Assembly: GCF_037126175.1 (NCBI RefSeq)
Contig: NZ_CP146986.1
Location: forward strand, 682,001 to 746,000
Source of the DNA: Pseudomonas sp. RSB 5.4
Lineage (GTDB): Bacteria; Pseudomonadota; Gammaproteobacteria; Pseudomonadales; Pseudomonadaceae
Length of the DNA stretch: 64,000 bases
Direction of reading: 5' to 3'
Positions 24,665-34,066 of the stretch are shown here, in pieces (the first letter of the stretch is position 1; each line of letters opens with the position of its first letter). The position numbers and the translations under genes are program-made. The notes below the pieces were generated by a model, which saw only the letters and a program-made list of their open reading frames with translations, was not told where the DNA came from and made no database searches.

Positions 24665-25045
24665 ATGAAAAAGCCAACACCCAATCCGCCCGAAGCGAAC
24701 GCTGCTGCAGACCCCGATCCAACATCCCCCTACGCCGCCATCGACACCCACAAACTCCACGAAGCCGCCGAGCGCGCCCTCGACTACTACCTCAAGCCCG
24801 CAGCGCCCATCATGGCCACGCCTTACACCGCCAACGCGCTGTTTCTGGTCAATCCCAACGCCGACACCGAATCCCTGCTGGCCAACGCCTGCGAATCCCT
24901 GGCCTCGGCCACGGTGATGCTCGGCGACTTCGCCGCGTTGCTGGAGGGCACGCATCGCAAGACGCTGCTCGGCATCGCGCAGGTGGTCATGCTCGGTGAA
25001 CTGGCGGTGAACAAAGCGCTGGATAACGTGGAAGTCGCGACGTAG
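24665..25045 (+). CDS. DUF6124 family protein (hypothetical)
   Basis: A 126-residue protein with no signal peptide or membrane span. It has the pattern KxTPNPPE...LHEAAERALDYYLKP near the N-terminus and ESLLANACESLASATVMLGDFAALLEG later, as in small Pseudomonas proteins grouped as DUF6124 (formerly near DUF3077). The body should be helical. Its function is unknown. The ATG at 24665 was chosen because MKKPTPNPPE is the usual family start; AAGCTGAGTG lies before it, not a strong ribosome site, so translation could depend on the structured leader upstream. Confidence 0.8.
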   Translation: MKKPTPNPPEANAAADPDPTSPYAAIDTHKLHEAAERALDYYLKPAAPIMATPYTANALFLVNPNADTESLLANACESLASATVMLGDFAALLEGTHRKTLLGIAQVVMLGELAVNKALDNVEVAT

Positions 25046-25094
25046 GCGAAGGTCCTTTGACGAGGATCCTTTTCTCGCCAGACCTGAATAAAAT

Positions 25095-25142
25095 GACCGT
25101 GTATCTGAAAGCTATACGCGTATATGCATTAGCTACACGGTC
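25095..25142. promoter_or_regulatory. Concentric palindrome, candidate operator of the TacAT pair
   Basis: GACCGTGTA (25095-25103) and TACACGGTC (25134-25142) are perfect inverted arms around a perfect palindrome TATACGCGTATA (25113-25124), and both have the same centre. TATAGAAT just after it (25145) may be a -10 element. The antitoxin encoded downstream is of a ribbon-helix-helix type that normally represses its own operon at such palindromes. Confidence 0.6.
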
Positions 25143-25250
25143 GGTATAGAATCGACTCCGAAGCCGCTCTCATGGCTTCGTACCTCAAACGTTAGATCTC
25201 ACGTTAAGAGCATGGCCTGAACCTCTCCGGGCCACTCAAGGAGTCAGAAA

Positions 25251-25280
25251 ATGAAAAGTAAACAAAAGCTGATGTGCTAA
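25251..25280 (+). CDS. Possible nine-residue leader peptide
   Basis: An ATG with CAAGGAGTCAG in front opens a frame MKSKQKLMC that stops at 25280. It is in the 290-bp leader of the toxin-antitoxin pair. The strong ribosome site is the only support; a second strong AAGGAGG at 25287 has no start codon after it at the right distance. It may be a leader peptide or chance. Confidence 0.3.
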   Translation: MKSKQKLMC

Positions 25281-25335
25281 CGCCATAAGGAGGCTCCAGT
25301 TCCAACATCACCTACCCAGATGGGAAACAGAACAC

Positions 25336-25626
25336 ATGTCCACAACTGAAAGCGTTGAAAAATCCAAACCCGTTCCAATCAACATGAGAGCGGACGAAAA
25401 GAAACGTAATCTGATCGATTTGGCAGCCGCCATGTCTGGTCGTGATCGCACAAGTTTTATCCTGGAAGCTGCCTGCCAAAAAGCTGAAGAGGTGATTCTG
25501 GATAAACGACTGTTCCTTCTCGACGACAGCGCATTTGACGCATTCGAACAGGCTATTGAAGCCAATCCGGCTCGAGGTAACGAATGCCTGCACCAACTGC
25601 TCGCTCGTCCAAAACGTTGGAGTTGA
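25336..25626 (+). CDS. tacA: DUF1778 (TacA-like) antitoxin
   Basis: A 96-residue antitoxin with the DUF1778 pattern: PINMRADEKKRNLIDLAAAMSGRDRTSFILEAA is the ribbon-helix-helix DNA-binding part, and the C-terminal tail (FLLDDSAFDAFEQAIE...LARPKRW) binds and neutralises the acetyltransferase toxin. The last 43 bp overlap the toxin gene, as usual for such pairs. The antitoxin probably represses the operon through the palindrome at 25095-25142. The ribosome site before the ATG (GGGAAACAG) is weak. Confidence 0.88.
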   Translation: MSTTESVEKSKPVPINMRADEKKRNLIDLAAAMSGRDRTSFILEAACQKAEEVILDKRLFLLDDSAFDAFEQAIEANPARGNECLHQLLARPKRWS

Positions 25627-26105
25627 CCGCGCCCGAGAAGCTCAACGACCAACACGAACTTGATGCCTTCGATTCTGGTGAGGTGACCATTGACCAATAC
25701 CTGCAGAGGAAGGCGCGAAAAGCCCAATCCACCAAGCAGGCTGTTGTGTACGTCAGTTGCCTCAAAGGTACGTCGAATGTGATGGCCTACTACACGCTAT
25801 CCAGCGGATCAGTCGCCCGCGCCAGCGTCATGCCGAAAAGCCGTCAACGCAACTCGCCCAGTGTCCATCCGGTCACTCTATTGGGGCGTATGGGGGTAAC
25901 GCGCGAAGCTCAGGGCCAAGGTTTCGCTGTCGATTTACTGCAAGATGCGATTGAAAGAGCCCTCAACGCGTCTCAGTCGATCGGATCCAGCGCGATAATT
26001 GTTCATCCCTTGAATGATCGGCTGTCGAGCTTTTATATCAAGTACGCGGGATTCATTCCGTGCCCCGACATTTCCCCTATAACCCTGATGCTGCCTTTAC
26101 GCTAA
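25584..26105 (+). CDS. tacT: GNAT acetyltransferase toxin (TacT-like)
   Basis: A 173-residue GNAT-fold protein. Toxins of this family acetylate the amino group of aminoacyl-tRNA and so stop translation. Seen features are ELDAFDSGEVTIDQYLQRKA at the N-terminus, VMAYYTLSSGSV, and the acetyl-CoA-binding motif GVTREAQGQGFAVDLLQDAI (Q/R-x-x-G-x-G/A) near residue 115, with SFYIKYAGFIP near the end holding the usual Tyr. It overlaps the antitoxin gene. A TTG at 25617 is an alternative start nearer the usual N-terminus. Toxicity is inferred from family and partner. Confidence 0.87.
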   Translation: MPAPTARSSKTLELTAPEKLNDQHELDAFDSGEVTIDQYLQRKARKAQSTKQAVVYVSCLKGTSNVMAYYTLSSGSVARASVMPKSRQRNSPSVHPVTLLGRMGVTREAQGQGFAVDLLQDAIERALNASQSIGSSAIIVHPLNDRLSSFYIKYAGFIPCPDISPITLMLPLR

Positions 26106-26173
26106 AGCTCGGCTTAATCAGCTACCCGCTAGGTTGTCTTGATAGCGGGTTGATTATGTCGCGACCGCAAAGC

Positions 26174-26198
26174 AAAAAAAGGCGCCCCGAAGGACGCC
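26174..26198 (-). terminator. Intrinsic terminator of the porin gene
   Basis: On the minus strand GGCGTCC-TTCG-GGGCGCC (one G-T pair) is followed by seven T. It lies 65 bp after the porin stop. Confidence 0.9.
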
Positions 26199-26263
26199 AA
26201 AAGATTCACCTCTTACCAAAGGAGCAAGGAGCTTCTAAAGGTGAATTTGCATCAGCCGCGTAA

Positions 26264-27589
26264 TCAAAGAATCGCCAGCGGATACTCGACAATCACCCGC
26301 ACTTCATCCAGATCCGACTCGAACGCCGTGGCGCGGGTGGTGGCCTGGCGCAAACGCAGCGACAGGTCTTTCATCGAACCGCTCTGCACCACGTATTTGA
26401 CTTCGACGTCGCGCTCCCAGCGCTTCTGGTCGGTCAGCGGATTGCCTTCGGCATCGCGGCGCATGTACACGGCGTTGGCGTTGGAGTAGTCGGCGTCGGT
26501 GCCGCGTGCGTAACGGGTCATGAACGACAGACCGGGTACGCCGTAAGGGCTCATGTCGAGGTCGTAGCGCACCATCCACGAACGTTCCTTCGGCGAGTTG
26601 AAGTCGCTGTACTGGATCGAGTTATCGAGGAAGATCGAGTCGGACTGGCGCAGGTAATCGAAGTCGTCATTGCCGTTGTTGCGCTGGTGGGAGAGGGCGA
26701 CGGAGTGCGCACCGAGTTTCACCCCGACGCGGCCGCTCCAGATGTTGTTGTCGAACTCGCCGAGCAGTTGCTTGCCTTCGTCGACCGCCTTGTAATAGTT
26801 CAGGCCGCCGAACAGCGACAGGTCGTCCGTCAGTGGATAGGTCCAAGCGGTGCCGGCGTAATACTGGTTCCAGGCATCCTTGAGGCGGCTGGAGTACAGG
26901 CTGAAACTGAGGTTCTTGTTCAGCACGTAGTCGCCCCCGCCATAAGCGATCCACGGCGAATTGACCGGGCCGGCGTAGAACGTGGCGAAATTTTCGCGCA
27001 TGTCGCTGGACACCGGTTGGCTCATCGCATGCAAACGACCGCCCTGAATCGACAGACCGTCGATACTGGTGTTGGACGCCGTCACACCGCGAAAGCTTTC
27101 CGGCAGCAGGCGCGAATCACCTGCGGCCACCACCGGGTTGGCCGGGAACACATCACCGACCTTGACCACGGTATCGAAGGCCCGCACTTTGGCGGCGCCA
27201 CCGATCTTGGTGTATTCATCCCGCGCCTGGCCGTCACTGTTGACCGGCAGCACATCGAACGAACTGCGCCCGCCGTTGCGGCCGTCACCGGTGTCGAGTT
27301 TCAAGCCGAGCATGGCAAATGCATCGACACCGACCCCGACGGTGCCTTGGGTGAAACCGGATTCGAACTTGCTGATCACCGCATGCGCCCAGGCTTCGGA
27401 ATAACCGTTGCCGGTGGGGCTGGACTGGCCGTCGCGATGATCACGATTGAAGTAGAAGTTGCGGTTGAGCACCGTCAGGCTGCTGCCTTCGACAAAGCCC
27501 TCAGGCTTGTCTTCTGCAAACACCATGGACGGCCCGGAGCCGACCACCACCGCTAAAGCGGCCATCGACATTTTTGTATTGTTAACCAT
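26264..27589 (-). CDS. OprD-family outer-membrane porin
   Basis: A 441-residue porin with signal peptide (cleavage after MVFA) and the 18-strand barrel pattern of OprD/OccD-OccK channels: GFVEGSSLTVLNRNFYFNRD at the mature N-terminus, HAVISKFESGFTQGTVGVGVDAF, RNNGNDDFDY, and a final strand LDEVRVIVEYPLAIL with terminal hydrophobic residues. These channels let small carboxylates, amino acids or other substrates cross the outer membrane; the substrate cannot be told here. The ATG at 27589 was chosen since AAGGAG is 9 bp before it; one codon upstream is a TTG. It has no transport or catabolic gene beside it. Confidence 0.93.
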   Translation of the reverse strand: MVNNTKMSMAALAVVVGSGPSMVFAEDKPEGFVEGSSLTVLNRNFYFNRDHRDGQSSPTGNGYSEAWAHAVISKFESGFTQGTVGVGVDAFAMLGLKLDTGDGRNGGRSSFDVLPVNSDGQARDEYTKIGGAAKVRAFDTVVKVGDVFPANPVVAAGDSRLLPESFRGVTASNTSIDGLSIQGGRLHAMSQPVSSDMRENFATFYAGPVNSPWIAYGGGDYVLNKNLSFSLYSSRLKDAWNQYYAGTAWTYPLTDDLSLFGGLNYYKAVDEGKQLLGEFDNNIWSGRVGVKLGAHSVALSHQRNNGNDDFDYLRQSDSIFLDNSIQYSDFNSPKERSWMVRYDLDMSPYGVPGLSFMTRYARGTDADYSNANAVYMRRDAEGNPLTDQKRWERDVEVKYVVQSGSMKDLSLRLRQATTRATAFESDLDEVRVIVEYPLAIL

Positions 27590-27774
27590 CAAACACTCCT
27601 TGGGTTCGGCAGAACGGGAACGTGCGTCGGCGTGGTTTTATTGTTCGACGGGCAAAGGCCCGCCGGCATTGGTCGCCGGGTCACATCGTTGCAAGCTGCG
27701 GATAACGCCAAGGTGATGGGGGAATTACAATTTCGTCATGTGGCTGAACCTGGGTTTTGTGAACGCCACGCAAA

Positions 27775-28395
27775 CCTGTGGGAGCGGGCTTGCTCGCGAA
27801 AGCGGAGTGTCAGTCAATGAAGATATTGAAGGTGCCGACGCCTTCGCGGGCAAGCCACGCTCCCACGGTAATCGGGGTTGCCATAAGGGCTGTGAACGAC
27901 ACGTAACCTGTGGGAGCGGGCTTGCTCGCGAAAGCGGAGTGTCAGTCAATGAAGATATTGAATGTGCCGACGCCTTCGCGGGCAAGCCACGCTCCCACGG
28001 TAATCGGGGTTGCCATAAGGGCTGTGAACGACACGTAACCTGTGGGAGCGGGCTTGCTCGCGAAAGCGGAGTGTCGGGCAATGAAGATATTGAATGTGCC
28101 GACGCCTTCGCGGGCAAGCCACGCTCCCACGGTAATCGGGGTTGCCATAAGGGCTGTGAACGACACGTAACCTGTGGGAGCGGGCTTGCTCGCGAAAGCG
28201 GAGTGTCAGTCAATGAAGATATTGAATGTGCCGACGCCTTCGCGGGCAAGCCACGCTCCCACGGTAATCGGGGTTGCCATAAGGGCTGTGAACGACACGT
28301 AACCTGTGGGAGCGGGCTTGCTCGCGAAAGCGGAGTGTCAGTCAATGAAGATATTGAATGTGCCGACGCCTTCGCGGGCAAGCCACGCTCCCACA
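27775..28395. repeat. Five-copy tandem array of a 132-bp REP doublet unit
   Basis: Units start at 27775, 27907, 28039, 28171 and 28303, an exact period of 132 bp; the fifth is cut after its second REP. Each holds a forward REP (TGTGGGAGCGGGCTTGCTCG), a short unique centre with AATGAAGATATTGAA, an inverted REP variant (TTCGCGGGCAAGCCACGCTC) and a linker with GGTAATCGGGGTTGCCATAA. Units differ by single bases, for example GGTGCCG in the first and GTGTCGGGC in the third. Because 132 is a multiple of 3 a long false reading frame crosses the array. It fills most of the 925-bp gap 27590-28514; 27593-27774 shows no gene. Confidence 0.95.
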
Positions 28396-28514
28396 ATGAT
28401 CCGGGTTTGCCACGGCATCTGTGGAAATGTGGACTGATTGATCCACATTTGTGCAGAAATGGCTGTTACCTTCGCAGGTTCATTCCCGTCCGCACATACC
28501 TCATGGAGAGAGAA

Positions 28515-28979
28515 ATGTTCGACATCAGAAGAGCTACCCCGGACGATGCCTGGATCGCGTTCGACATTCGGCGCCTGGCCATCCGGCACCAATGCATCGG
28601 TGCCTACAGCCAGCAGCAAATGCTCGACTGGACCAAAGGGGCGGCCAAAGACGGCTACGACACGCTGATGGAAAAACACTTTTATCTGGGCTGCATTGAG
28701 GGTGAGGCTGTAGCGACCGGCATGCTCGATCTGGATTACCGTGAAATCGGCGCGATCTTCATTCGCCCGGATTTCATGCAGCGTGGGCTGGGCAAGCGTG
28801 TTCTGTTCTTTCTCGAAGATCTGGCGCGGAATCTCGGGCTGACCGAGGTGTGTCTAGACGCGACGTTGAATGCGGTCGACTTTTATCGTCGCTGTGGTTA
28901 TGTCGGGGAGGAGAGTGCGATTTATCAATCGCCTTCAGGTTTGCAACTGGCCTGCGTGCCAATGGTGAAGAAACTGTGA
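28515..28979 (+). CDS. GNAT family N-acetyltransferase
   Basis: A 154-residue single-domain GNAT protein. The acetyl-CoA site is in IFIRPDFMQRGLGKRVLFFLEDLA (R/Q-x-x-G-x-G/A), near residue 85, and the C-terminal NAVDFYRRCGYV gives the conserved Tyr region. The start at 28515 was chosen from GGAGAGAG just upstream and because MFDIRRATPDD is a typical GNAT start; ATG at 28503 is in frame. The acceptor substrate is unknown. It is a lone gene between the REP array and another REP class. Confidence 0.85.
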   Translation: MFDIRRATPDDAWIAFDIRRLAIRHQCIGAYSQQQMLDWTKGAAKDGYDTLMEKHFYLGCIEGEAVATGMLDLDYREIGAIFIRPDFMQRGLGKRVLFFLEDLARNLGLTEVCLDATLNAVDFYRRCGYVGEESAIYQSPSGLQLACVPMVKKL

Positions 28980-28985
28980 TGCCAT

Positions 28986-29090
28986 TGTGGCGAGGGAGCT
29001 TGCTCCCGCTGGACTGCGTAGCAGGCCCCACTTCTCAACTGAACAGCGGGGCCGCTTCGCGTCCCAGCGGGAGCAAGCTCCCTCGCCACA
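28986..29090. repeat. REP-like inverted repeat of a third class
   Basis: TGTGGCGAGGGAGCTTGCTC with its complement ending at 29090; the GTGGCGAGGGAGCTTGCTCCCGCTGG type known between Pseudomonas genes. It lies between the converging GNAT gene and nuoN. Confidence 0.88.
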
Positions 29091-29120
29091 GGTTATTTGT
29101 TGCTACATAGAATCCGTAAA

Positions 29121-29147
29121 ACAAAAACGGCACCCGAAGGTGCCGTT
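29121..29147 (-). terminator. Intrinsic terminator of the nuo operon
   Basis: On the minus strand ACGGCACC-TTCG-GGTGCCGT is followed by T5; 23 bp after the nuoN stop. Confidence 0.93.
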
Positions 29148-29169
29148 TCCGTTTCCAGCCAGCCGAATA

Positions 29170-30633
29170 TCAGCCCGTCAGACCCGCCTGCTGAACCAGA
29201 GTCAGCAATGGCTGCGGGTACACACCCAGGAAGAAAGCGACCAGGGCGATGGCCAGCAGCATTACGCCGCCAGCCTTCTGTTCCCAGTGCAGCTGGGCGT
29301 CGTGGCGGCGCAGGTTCGGTTCGATCAGGTACAGGGTGACCATCACGCGCAGGTAGTAGAACACGCCGATGGCGCTGCCCAGTACCAGCGAACCGACCAG
29401 CCACCATTGGTGCGACTCGACGCCGGTAGCGATGATGTAGAACTTGCCGATGAAGCCGGCAGTCAGCGGGATACCGGCCAAGGACAGCATCATCACGGTC
29501 AGTACGGCGGTCAGGTACGGACGGCGCCAGAACAGGCCGCGGTACTCGTACAGCGCGTCGGCGTCACGGCCGTTGTACGGCGAAGACATCAGAGTGATCA
29601 CGCCGAATGCGCCGAGGCTGGTGATCACGTAGGTGACCAGGTACACGCCGATGGCTTCCACCGCCAGACCCTTGCTCGCCACCAAGGCAATCAGCAGGTA
29701 GCCGAAGTGCGCAATGGACGAGTAACCGAGCAGACGCTTGAGGTTGCTCTGGGTCAGGGCCAGCAGGTTACCGAACAGGATCGAAGCGATGGCGATCACG
29801 CTCAGCACGTCGCTCAGCACGCCACTGCTGGCAGCAGGGGAGATCTGGAACAGACGCACCATCACCGCGAACACGGCAACCTTCGACGCCGTGGCGAGGA
29901 ACGCGGCGACTGGTGCCGGAGCACCTTCGTAGACATCCGGGGTCCACAGGTGGAACGGTACCAGCGACAGCTTGAACGCCAGACCGATCAGCATCATGCC
30001 CAGACCCAACTGCGCCAGCGAGCTCGGCAGGTTGGTGGTAGCCAGGGCCTGACCGATACCGTTGAAGCTCAGGGTGCCGGCGTCAGCGTAGAGCAGGGCC
30101 ATACCGAACAACAGGAACGCGGAACCGGCCGCCGACAGCACCATGTACTTGATGCCGGCTTCCAGCGAACGCTTGTTGAAGAAGGCATAAGCCACCAGAC
30201 CGTAGACCGGTACCGACAGCAGTTCCAGACCGATGAACAGCCCGGCCAGGTGCTGCGCGCTGACCAGAACCAGACCACCGGCGGCGGCCATCAGGATCAG
30301 CAGGTACAGTTCTTCACGGTTGCCCGGGTAACCCGAACCGCCATCGCCGAGGTAGGCGTGGGCGAGGGTTACACAGGCGAGGGTGGCGACCAGGATCAGC
30401 GCCATATACAGGCAGGCGAAGGTGTCGACTTGCAGCAGTGGCGTCACGGCCAGAGGCGCGACTTTCAGGGCTGGCAGGATCGACAGCAAGGCCAGGTTCA
30501 GACCGGCGACCGAGATCAGGAAGGTCTGCGAGTGGTTGCGGCGCCAGGCGATTGCCAGCATCACCACGATAATGGTGAGGCTGGTGATCAACAGTGGCGC
30601 AAGCGCAATAAAGTGTTGAATCGTGAATTCCAT
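29170..30633 (-). CDS. nuoN: NADH-quinone oxidoreductase subunit N
   Basis: A 487-residue antiporter-like membrane subunit of complex I that takes part in proton pumping. It has about 14 spans, with the conserved Lys-bearing helix in the [17 protein letters not shown] region and [23 protein letters not shown], the typical Mrp-antiporter motif. The start at 30633 ([15 protein letters not shown]) was chosen as the family N-terminus, 7 bp after nuoM; an in-frame upstream extension would run into nuoM and is not plausible. Last gene of the operon. Confidence 0.96.
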   Translation of the reverse strand: MEFTIQHFIALAPLLITSLTIIVVMLAIAWRRNHSQTFLISVAGLNLALLSILPALKVAPLAVTPLLQVDTFACLYMALILVATLACVTLAHAYLGDGGSGYPGNREELYLLILMAAAGGLVLVSAQHLAGLFIGLELLSVPVYGLVAYAFFNKRSLEAGIKYMVLSAAGSAFLLFGMALLYADAGTLSFNGIGQALATTNLPSSLAQLGLGMMLIGLAFKLSLVPFHLWTPDVYEGAPAPVAAFLATASKVAVFAVMVRLFQISPAASSGVLSDVLSVIAIASILFGNLLALTQSNLKRLLGYSSIAHFGYLLIALVASKGLAVEAIGVYLVTYVITSLGAFGVITLMSSPYNGRDADALYEYRGLFWRRPYLTAVLTVMMLSLAGIPLTAGFIGKFYIIATGVESHQWWLVGSLVLGSAIGVFYYLRVMVTLYLIEPNLRRHDAQLHWEQKAGGVMLLAIALVAFFLGVYPQPLLTLVQQAGLTG

Positions 30634-30640
30634 AGCGCTC

Positions 30641-32173
30641 TTACCGGGCCGAAGCGAGTTGAGTGAAGGCGGTGCCGAGCCACTGCTGCACGCCATGCAT
30701 CGTGGCGGCGGAAGTGTCGAGGAACGGTTGCGGGTAGACGCCGAGGTAAACCAGCAGCACCGCAAGGCCCAGCACCATGATCAGTTCGCGACCGTCCATG
30801 CCGTGCAGGATCGAATCCGATTTCGACGGACCGAAGTAGGCACGGTGGATCATGATCAGCGAGTAGACCGAACCGAACACCAGACCGGAGGTGGCAATCG
30901 CGGTGATCCATGGCGCACTGGCGAACGTACCGATCAGGATCAGGAACTCGCCGACGAAGTTACCGGTACCCGGCAGGCCCAGCGAGGCGGCGGCGAAGAA
31001 CAGGCTGATCGCCGGCAGGTAAGCGATACGCGACCACAGACCGCCCATCTCACGCATGTCACGGGTGTGCAGACGCTCGTACAGCTGACCGCTGAGAATA
31101 AACAGTGCCGCGGCTGACAGACCGTGCGCCAGCATCTGGATCACGGCACCCTGCAGCGCCAGTTGGCTGCCGGAGTAGATGCCGATCAGTACGAAGCCCA
31201 TGTGGGAAACGGACGAGAAGGCGATCAGACGCTTGATGTCGGTTTGCGCGAAAGCGAGGAACGCACCGTAGAAGATCCCGATCAGACCGAGGGTCATGGC
31301 GATCGGCGCGAACTCGGCCGAAGCATTCGGGAACAGCGGCAGGGCGAAACGCAGCAGACCGTAAGCCGCGGTTTTCAGCAGGATACCGGCGAGGTCGACG
31401 GAACCGGCAGTCGGCGCCTGGGCGTGGGCATCAGGCAACCACGAGTGGAACGGTACGACTGGCAGCTTGACCGCGAAGGCGATGAAGAAGCCGAGCATCA
31501 GGATGTACTCGGTGGTCATCGACATCTTGGTCTTCAACAGGTCGGCGTAGTTGAAGGTAATCACGCCGGTGTTGTTGAAGTTGACCAGCACCAGACCGAG
31601 GATCGCCACCAGCATGATCAGGCCGGAAGCCTGAGTGAAGATGAAGAACTTGGTCGCTGCGTAGATCCGGGTTTTCTTGCCGTCCGAAGAACTGTGACCC
31701 CAGAGCGCGATGAGAAAGTACATCGGCACCAGCATCATTTCCCAGAAGAAGAAGAACATGAACAGGTCGAGGGCGAGGAACACGCCGATAACGCCGCCCA
31801 GGATCCACATCAGGTTCAGGTGGAAGAAGCCAACGTGACGTTGAATCTCTTTCCACGAGCAGAGTACCGAGAGGATACCCAGCAGGCCGGTCAGCAGGAT
31901 CATCAACAGCGACAGGCCGTCGAGGGCCAAGTGCACGTTGATGCCGAAGCGCTGGATCCAGACGTGCTTGAACTCGAGCGCCCAGGTCGGATCGGCGCCA
32001 GGCGCCGGAGCAAATGAATAGTCACCGTGGGCCCACAGCCAGAGGCCGAGGGCGAGTTCCAGGGTCATGGTCAACAGCGCAATCCAGCGGGGGAGGGTAG
32101 CGCCGAAGCGCTCACCCATCCAGCACAGCAGGCCGCCGATGAAGGGGATCAGGATTAGCCAAGGCAGAATCAT
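30641..32173 (-). CDS. nuoM: NADH-quinone oxidoreductase subunit M
   Basis: A 510-residue proton-pumping membrane subunit related to Mrp antiporters, about 14 spans. Motifs seen: [18 protein letters not shown] with the key Glu near residue 145, [27 protein letters not shown], and the Lys-helix [17 protein letters not shown]. Length equals that of E. coli NuoM (509). It is 39 bp after nuoL and 7 bp before nuoN. Confidence 0.97.
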   Translation of the reverse strand: MILPWLILIPFIGGLLCWMGERFGATLPRWIALLTMTLELALGLWLWAHGDYSFAPAPGADPTWALEFKHVWIQRFGINVHLALDGLSLLMILLTGLLGILSVLCSWKEIQRHVGFFHLNLMWILGGVIGVFLALDLFMFFFFWEMMLVPMYFLIALWGHSSSDGKKTRIYAATKFFIFTQASGLIMLVAILGLVLVNFNNTGVITFNYADLLKTKMSMTTEYILMLGFFIAFAVKLPVVPFHSWLPDAHAQAPTAGSVDLAGILLKTAAYGLLRFALPLFPNASAEFAPIAMTLGLIGIFYGAFLAFAQTDIKRLIAFSSVSHMGFVLIGIYSGSQLALQGAVIQMLAHGLSAAALFILSGQLYERLHTRDMREMGGLWSRIAYLPAISLFFAAASLGLPGTGNFVGEFLILIGTFASAPWITAIATSGLVFGSVYSLIMIHRAYFGPSKSDSILHGMDGRELIMVLGLAVLLVYLGVYPQPFLDTSAATMHGVQQWLGTAFTQLASAR

Positions 32174-32212
32174 GACGGGCTCGTTTCCTTTCGCAAATTC
32201 GCAAGGTTCATA

Positions 32213-34066
32213 TCAGACCGCTACCAGCACGATGGCGCCGATTACCAGCACGGCACCAGCAGCCATCGAGGCGGCATACCAACGCAGTTGACCGGTCTCG
32301 GTGCGGCTCAGGGCGGTGTGACCGCCTTTGGCCATACGCGGGATCAGACCGATGGTCTGGTCGAGCGGGTCTCTGCGCAGTACATGGCTGATCGCAAGGT
32401 ACGGCTTGACGAACAGTTTGTCGTAAATCCAGTCGAAGCCCCAGGCAGCGAACCACCAGGCCGAAAGGAAACGGCCGATGCCGCTGTTGGCGATCGCCGT
32501 CACGAAGCGACGCTTGCCGAGGAACAGCAGGGCCGCCAGCAGGATACCGGCCAGGGCGATGGCGCCCGAAGCGATTTCCAGACTGTGCTTGGCTTCGCCA
32601 CCGGCATGGCCAACGCTCTCAGGCAGTACGCCGTGCAGCGGTGGAACGATCATGGCGCCGATGAAGGTCGACAGCACGATCAGTACCGACAGTGGCAGCC
32701 AGTGAGCGATGCCGTGACCGGCGTGGGCTTCAGTCTTGGCTTCACCGTGGAACGTGATGAAGATCAGGCGGAAGGTGTACAGCGAAGTCATGAACGCGCC
32801 GACCAGACCTGCGTAGAGCAGACCGTGGTTGCCGCTGGCGAACGCTTCCCAAAGGATTTCGTCCTTGGAGTAGAAGCCTGCGGTGACCAGTGGCAGGGCG
32901 GCCAGTGCAGCACCACCGACGATGAAGCTGGCGTAGGCCAGTGGCAGTTTTTTCCACAGACCGCCCATCTTGAAGATGTTCTGCTCGTGGTGGCAGGCAA
33001 CGATCACCGCACCGGACGCAAGGAACAGCAGGGCCTTGAAGAAGGCGTGGGTCATCAGGTGGAAAATCGCGCCATCCCAGGCACCAACGCCCAGCGCCAG
33101 GAACATGTAGCCGATCTGGCTCATGGTCGAGTAGGCGAGGATGCGTTTGATGTCGGTTTGTACCAGTGCGGCGAAACCCGCCAGAACCAGCGTCACACCA
33201 CCGACGATGCCGACCAGGTGCAGGATTTCCGGCGCCAGGGTGAACAGACCGTGGGTACGGGCGATCAGGTAGACACCGGCGGTCACCATGGTTGCAGCGT
33301 GGATCAGTGCCGACACCGGGGTCGGACCGGCCATTGCGTCCGCAAGCCAGGTTTGCAGTGGCAGTTGCGCCGATTTACCGACCGCACCACCCAGCAGCAT
33401 CAAGGTCGCCAGGGTGATCCAGAAGTCGCCGACCTGGAATTTCTGCGGTGCCAACACCAGCAGTTCCTGAATGTTCAATGTGCCCACTTGCTGGAACAGG
33501 ATGAACAGGCCGATGGCCATGAACACGTCGCCGATCCGGGTCACGATGAAGGCCTTGAGTGCGGCGTTACCGTTGTTGCGGTTGCTGTAGTAGAAACCGA
33601 TCAACAGGTACGAGCACAGACCCACGCCTTCCCAGCCGAAGTACAGGAACAACAGGTTATCGCCGAGCACCAGGAACAGCATGCTGGCGATAAACAGGTT
33701 GGTGTACGAGAAGAAGCGCGAGTAACCCGCTTCGCCGCGCATGTACCAGGACGCGAACAGGTGGATCAGGAAACCCACGCCCACCACCACGCCGAGCATG
33801 GTGATCGACAGGCCGTCGATGTAGAGGGCGAAGTCAGGCTTGAAGCCTTCGACCGCCATCCACTTCCACAGGACCAGGGTGTAGTGACCGCCCTCGGGAG
33901 GCGCGACGTTGAATTGCCAGATGACGTAGGCGGCGACAATCGCCGACAAGCCAATGGAACCCACGCCGATCAGCGCCGAGAGGTTTTCCGACCAGCGTCC
34001 ACGGGAGAACGACAGCAGCAGGAAACCGATCAGAGGGAATACGAAAGTCAGAAAGATTAGGTTCAT
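32213..34066 (-). CDS. nuoL: NADH-quinone oxidoreductase subunit L
   Basis: A 617-residue distal proton-pumping subunit. Seen are [19 protein letters not shown] with the key Glu, [32 protein letters not shown] and [17 protein letters not shown], then a long C-terminal extension that in known structures forms the lateral helix along the membrane arm. Overlaps nuoK by 4 bp (ATGA). Normal length (E. coli 613). Confidence 0.97.
   Translation of the reverse strand: MNLIFLTFVFPLIGFLLLSFSRGRWSENLSALIGVGSIGLSAIVAAYVIWQFNVAPPEGGHYTLVLWKWMAVEGFKPDFALYIDGLSITMLGVVVGVGFLIHLFASWYMRGEAGYSRFFSYTNLFIASMLFLVLGDNLLFLYFGWEGVGLCSYLLIGFYYSNRNNGNAALKAFIVTRIGDVFMAIGLFILFQQVGTLNIQELLVLAPQKFQVGDFWITLATLMLLGGAVGKSAQLPLQTWLADAMAGPTPVSALIHAATMVTAGVYLIARTHGLFTLAPEILHLVGIVGGVTLVLAGFAALVQTDIKRILAYSTMSQIGYMFLALGVGAWDGAIFHLMTHAFFKALLFLASGAVIVACHHEQNIFKMGGLWKKLPLAYASFIVGGAALAALPLVTAGFYSKDEILWEAFASGNHGLLYAGLVGAFMTSLYTFRLIFITFHGEAKTEAHAGHGIAHWLPLSVLIVLSTFIGAMIVPPLHGVLPESVGHAGGEAKHSLEIASGAIALAGILLAALLFLGKRRFVTAIANSGIGRFLSAWWFAAWGFDWIYDKLFVKPYLAISHVLRRDPLDQTIGLIPRMAKGGHTALSRTETGQLRWYAASMAAGAVLVIGAIVLVAV

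Noticed and set aside
27775..28395. CRISPR array
   Set aside because: The repeated unit includes the whole 132 bp without variable spacers, consists of REP sequences, and there are no cas genes.
27738..28514. Long open frame through the REP array fused to the GNAT gene
   Set aside because: The frame stays open only because the repeat is 132 bp (44 codons). The GNAT domain has its own ribosome site and start at 28515.
30634..30765. Longer nuoN start with 44 extra residues
   Set aside because: The extension lies in nuoM coding sequence in another frame and has no family match; MEFTIQHF is the known start type.
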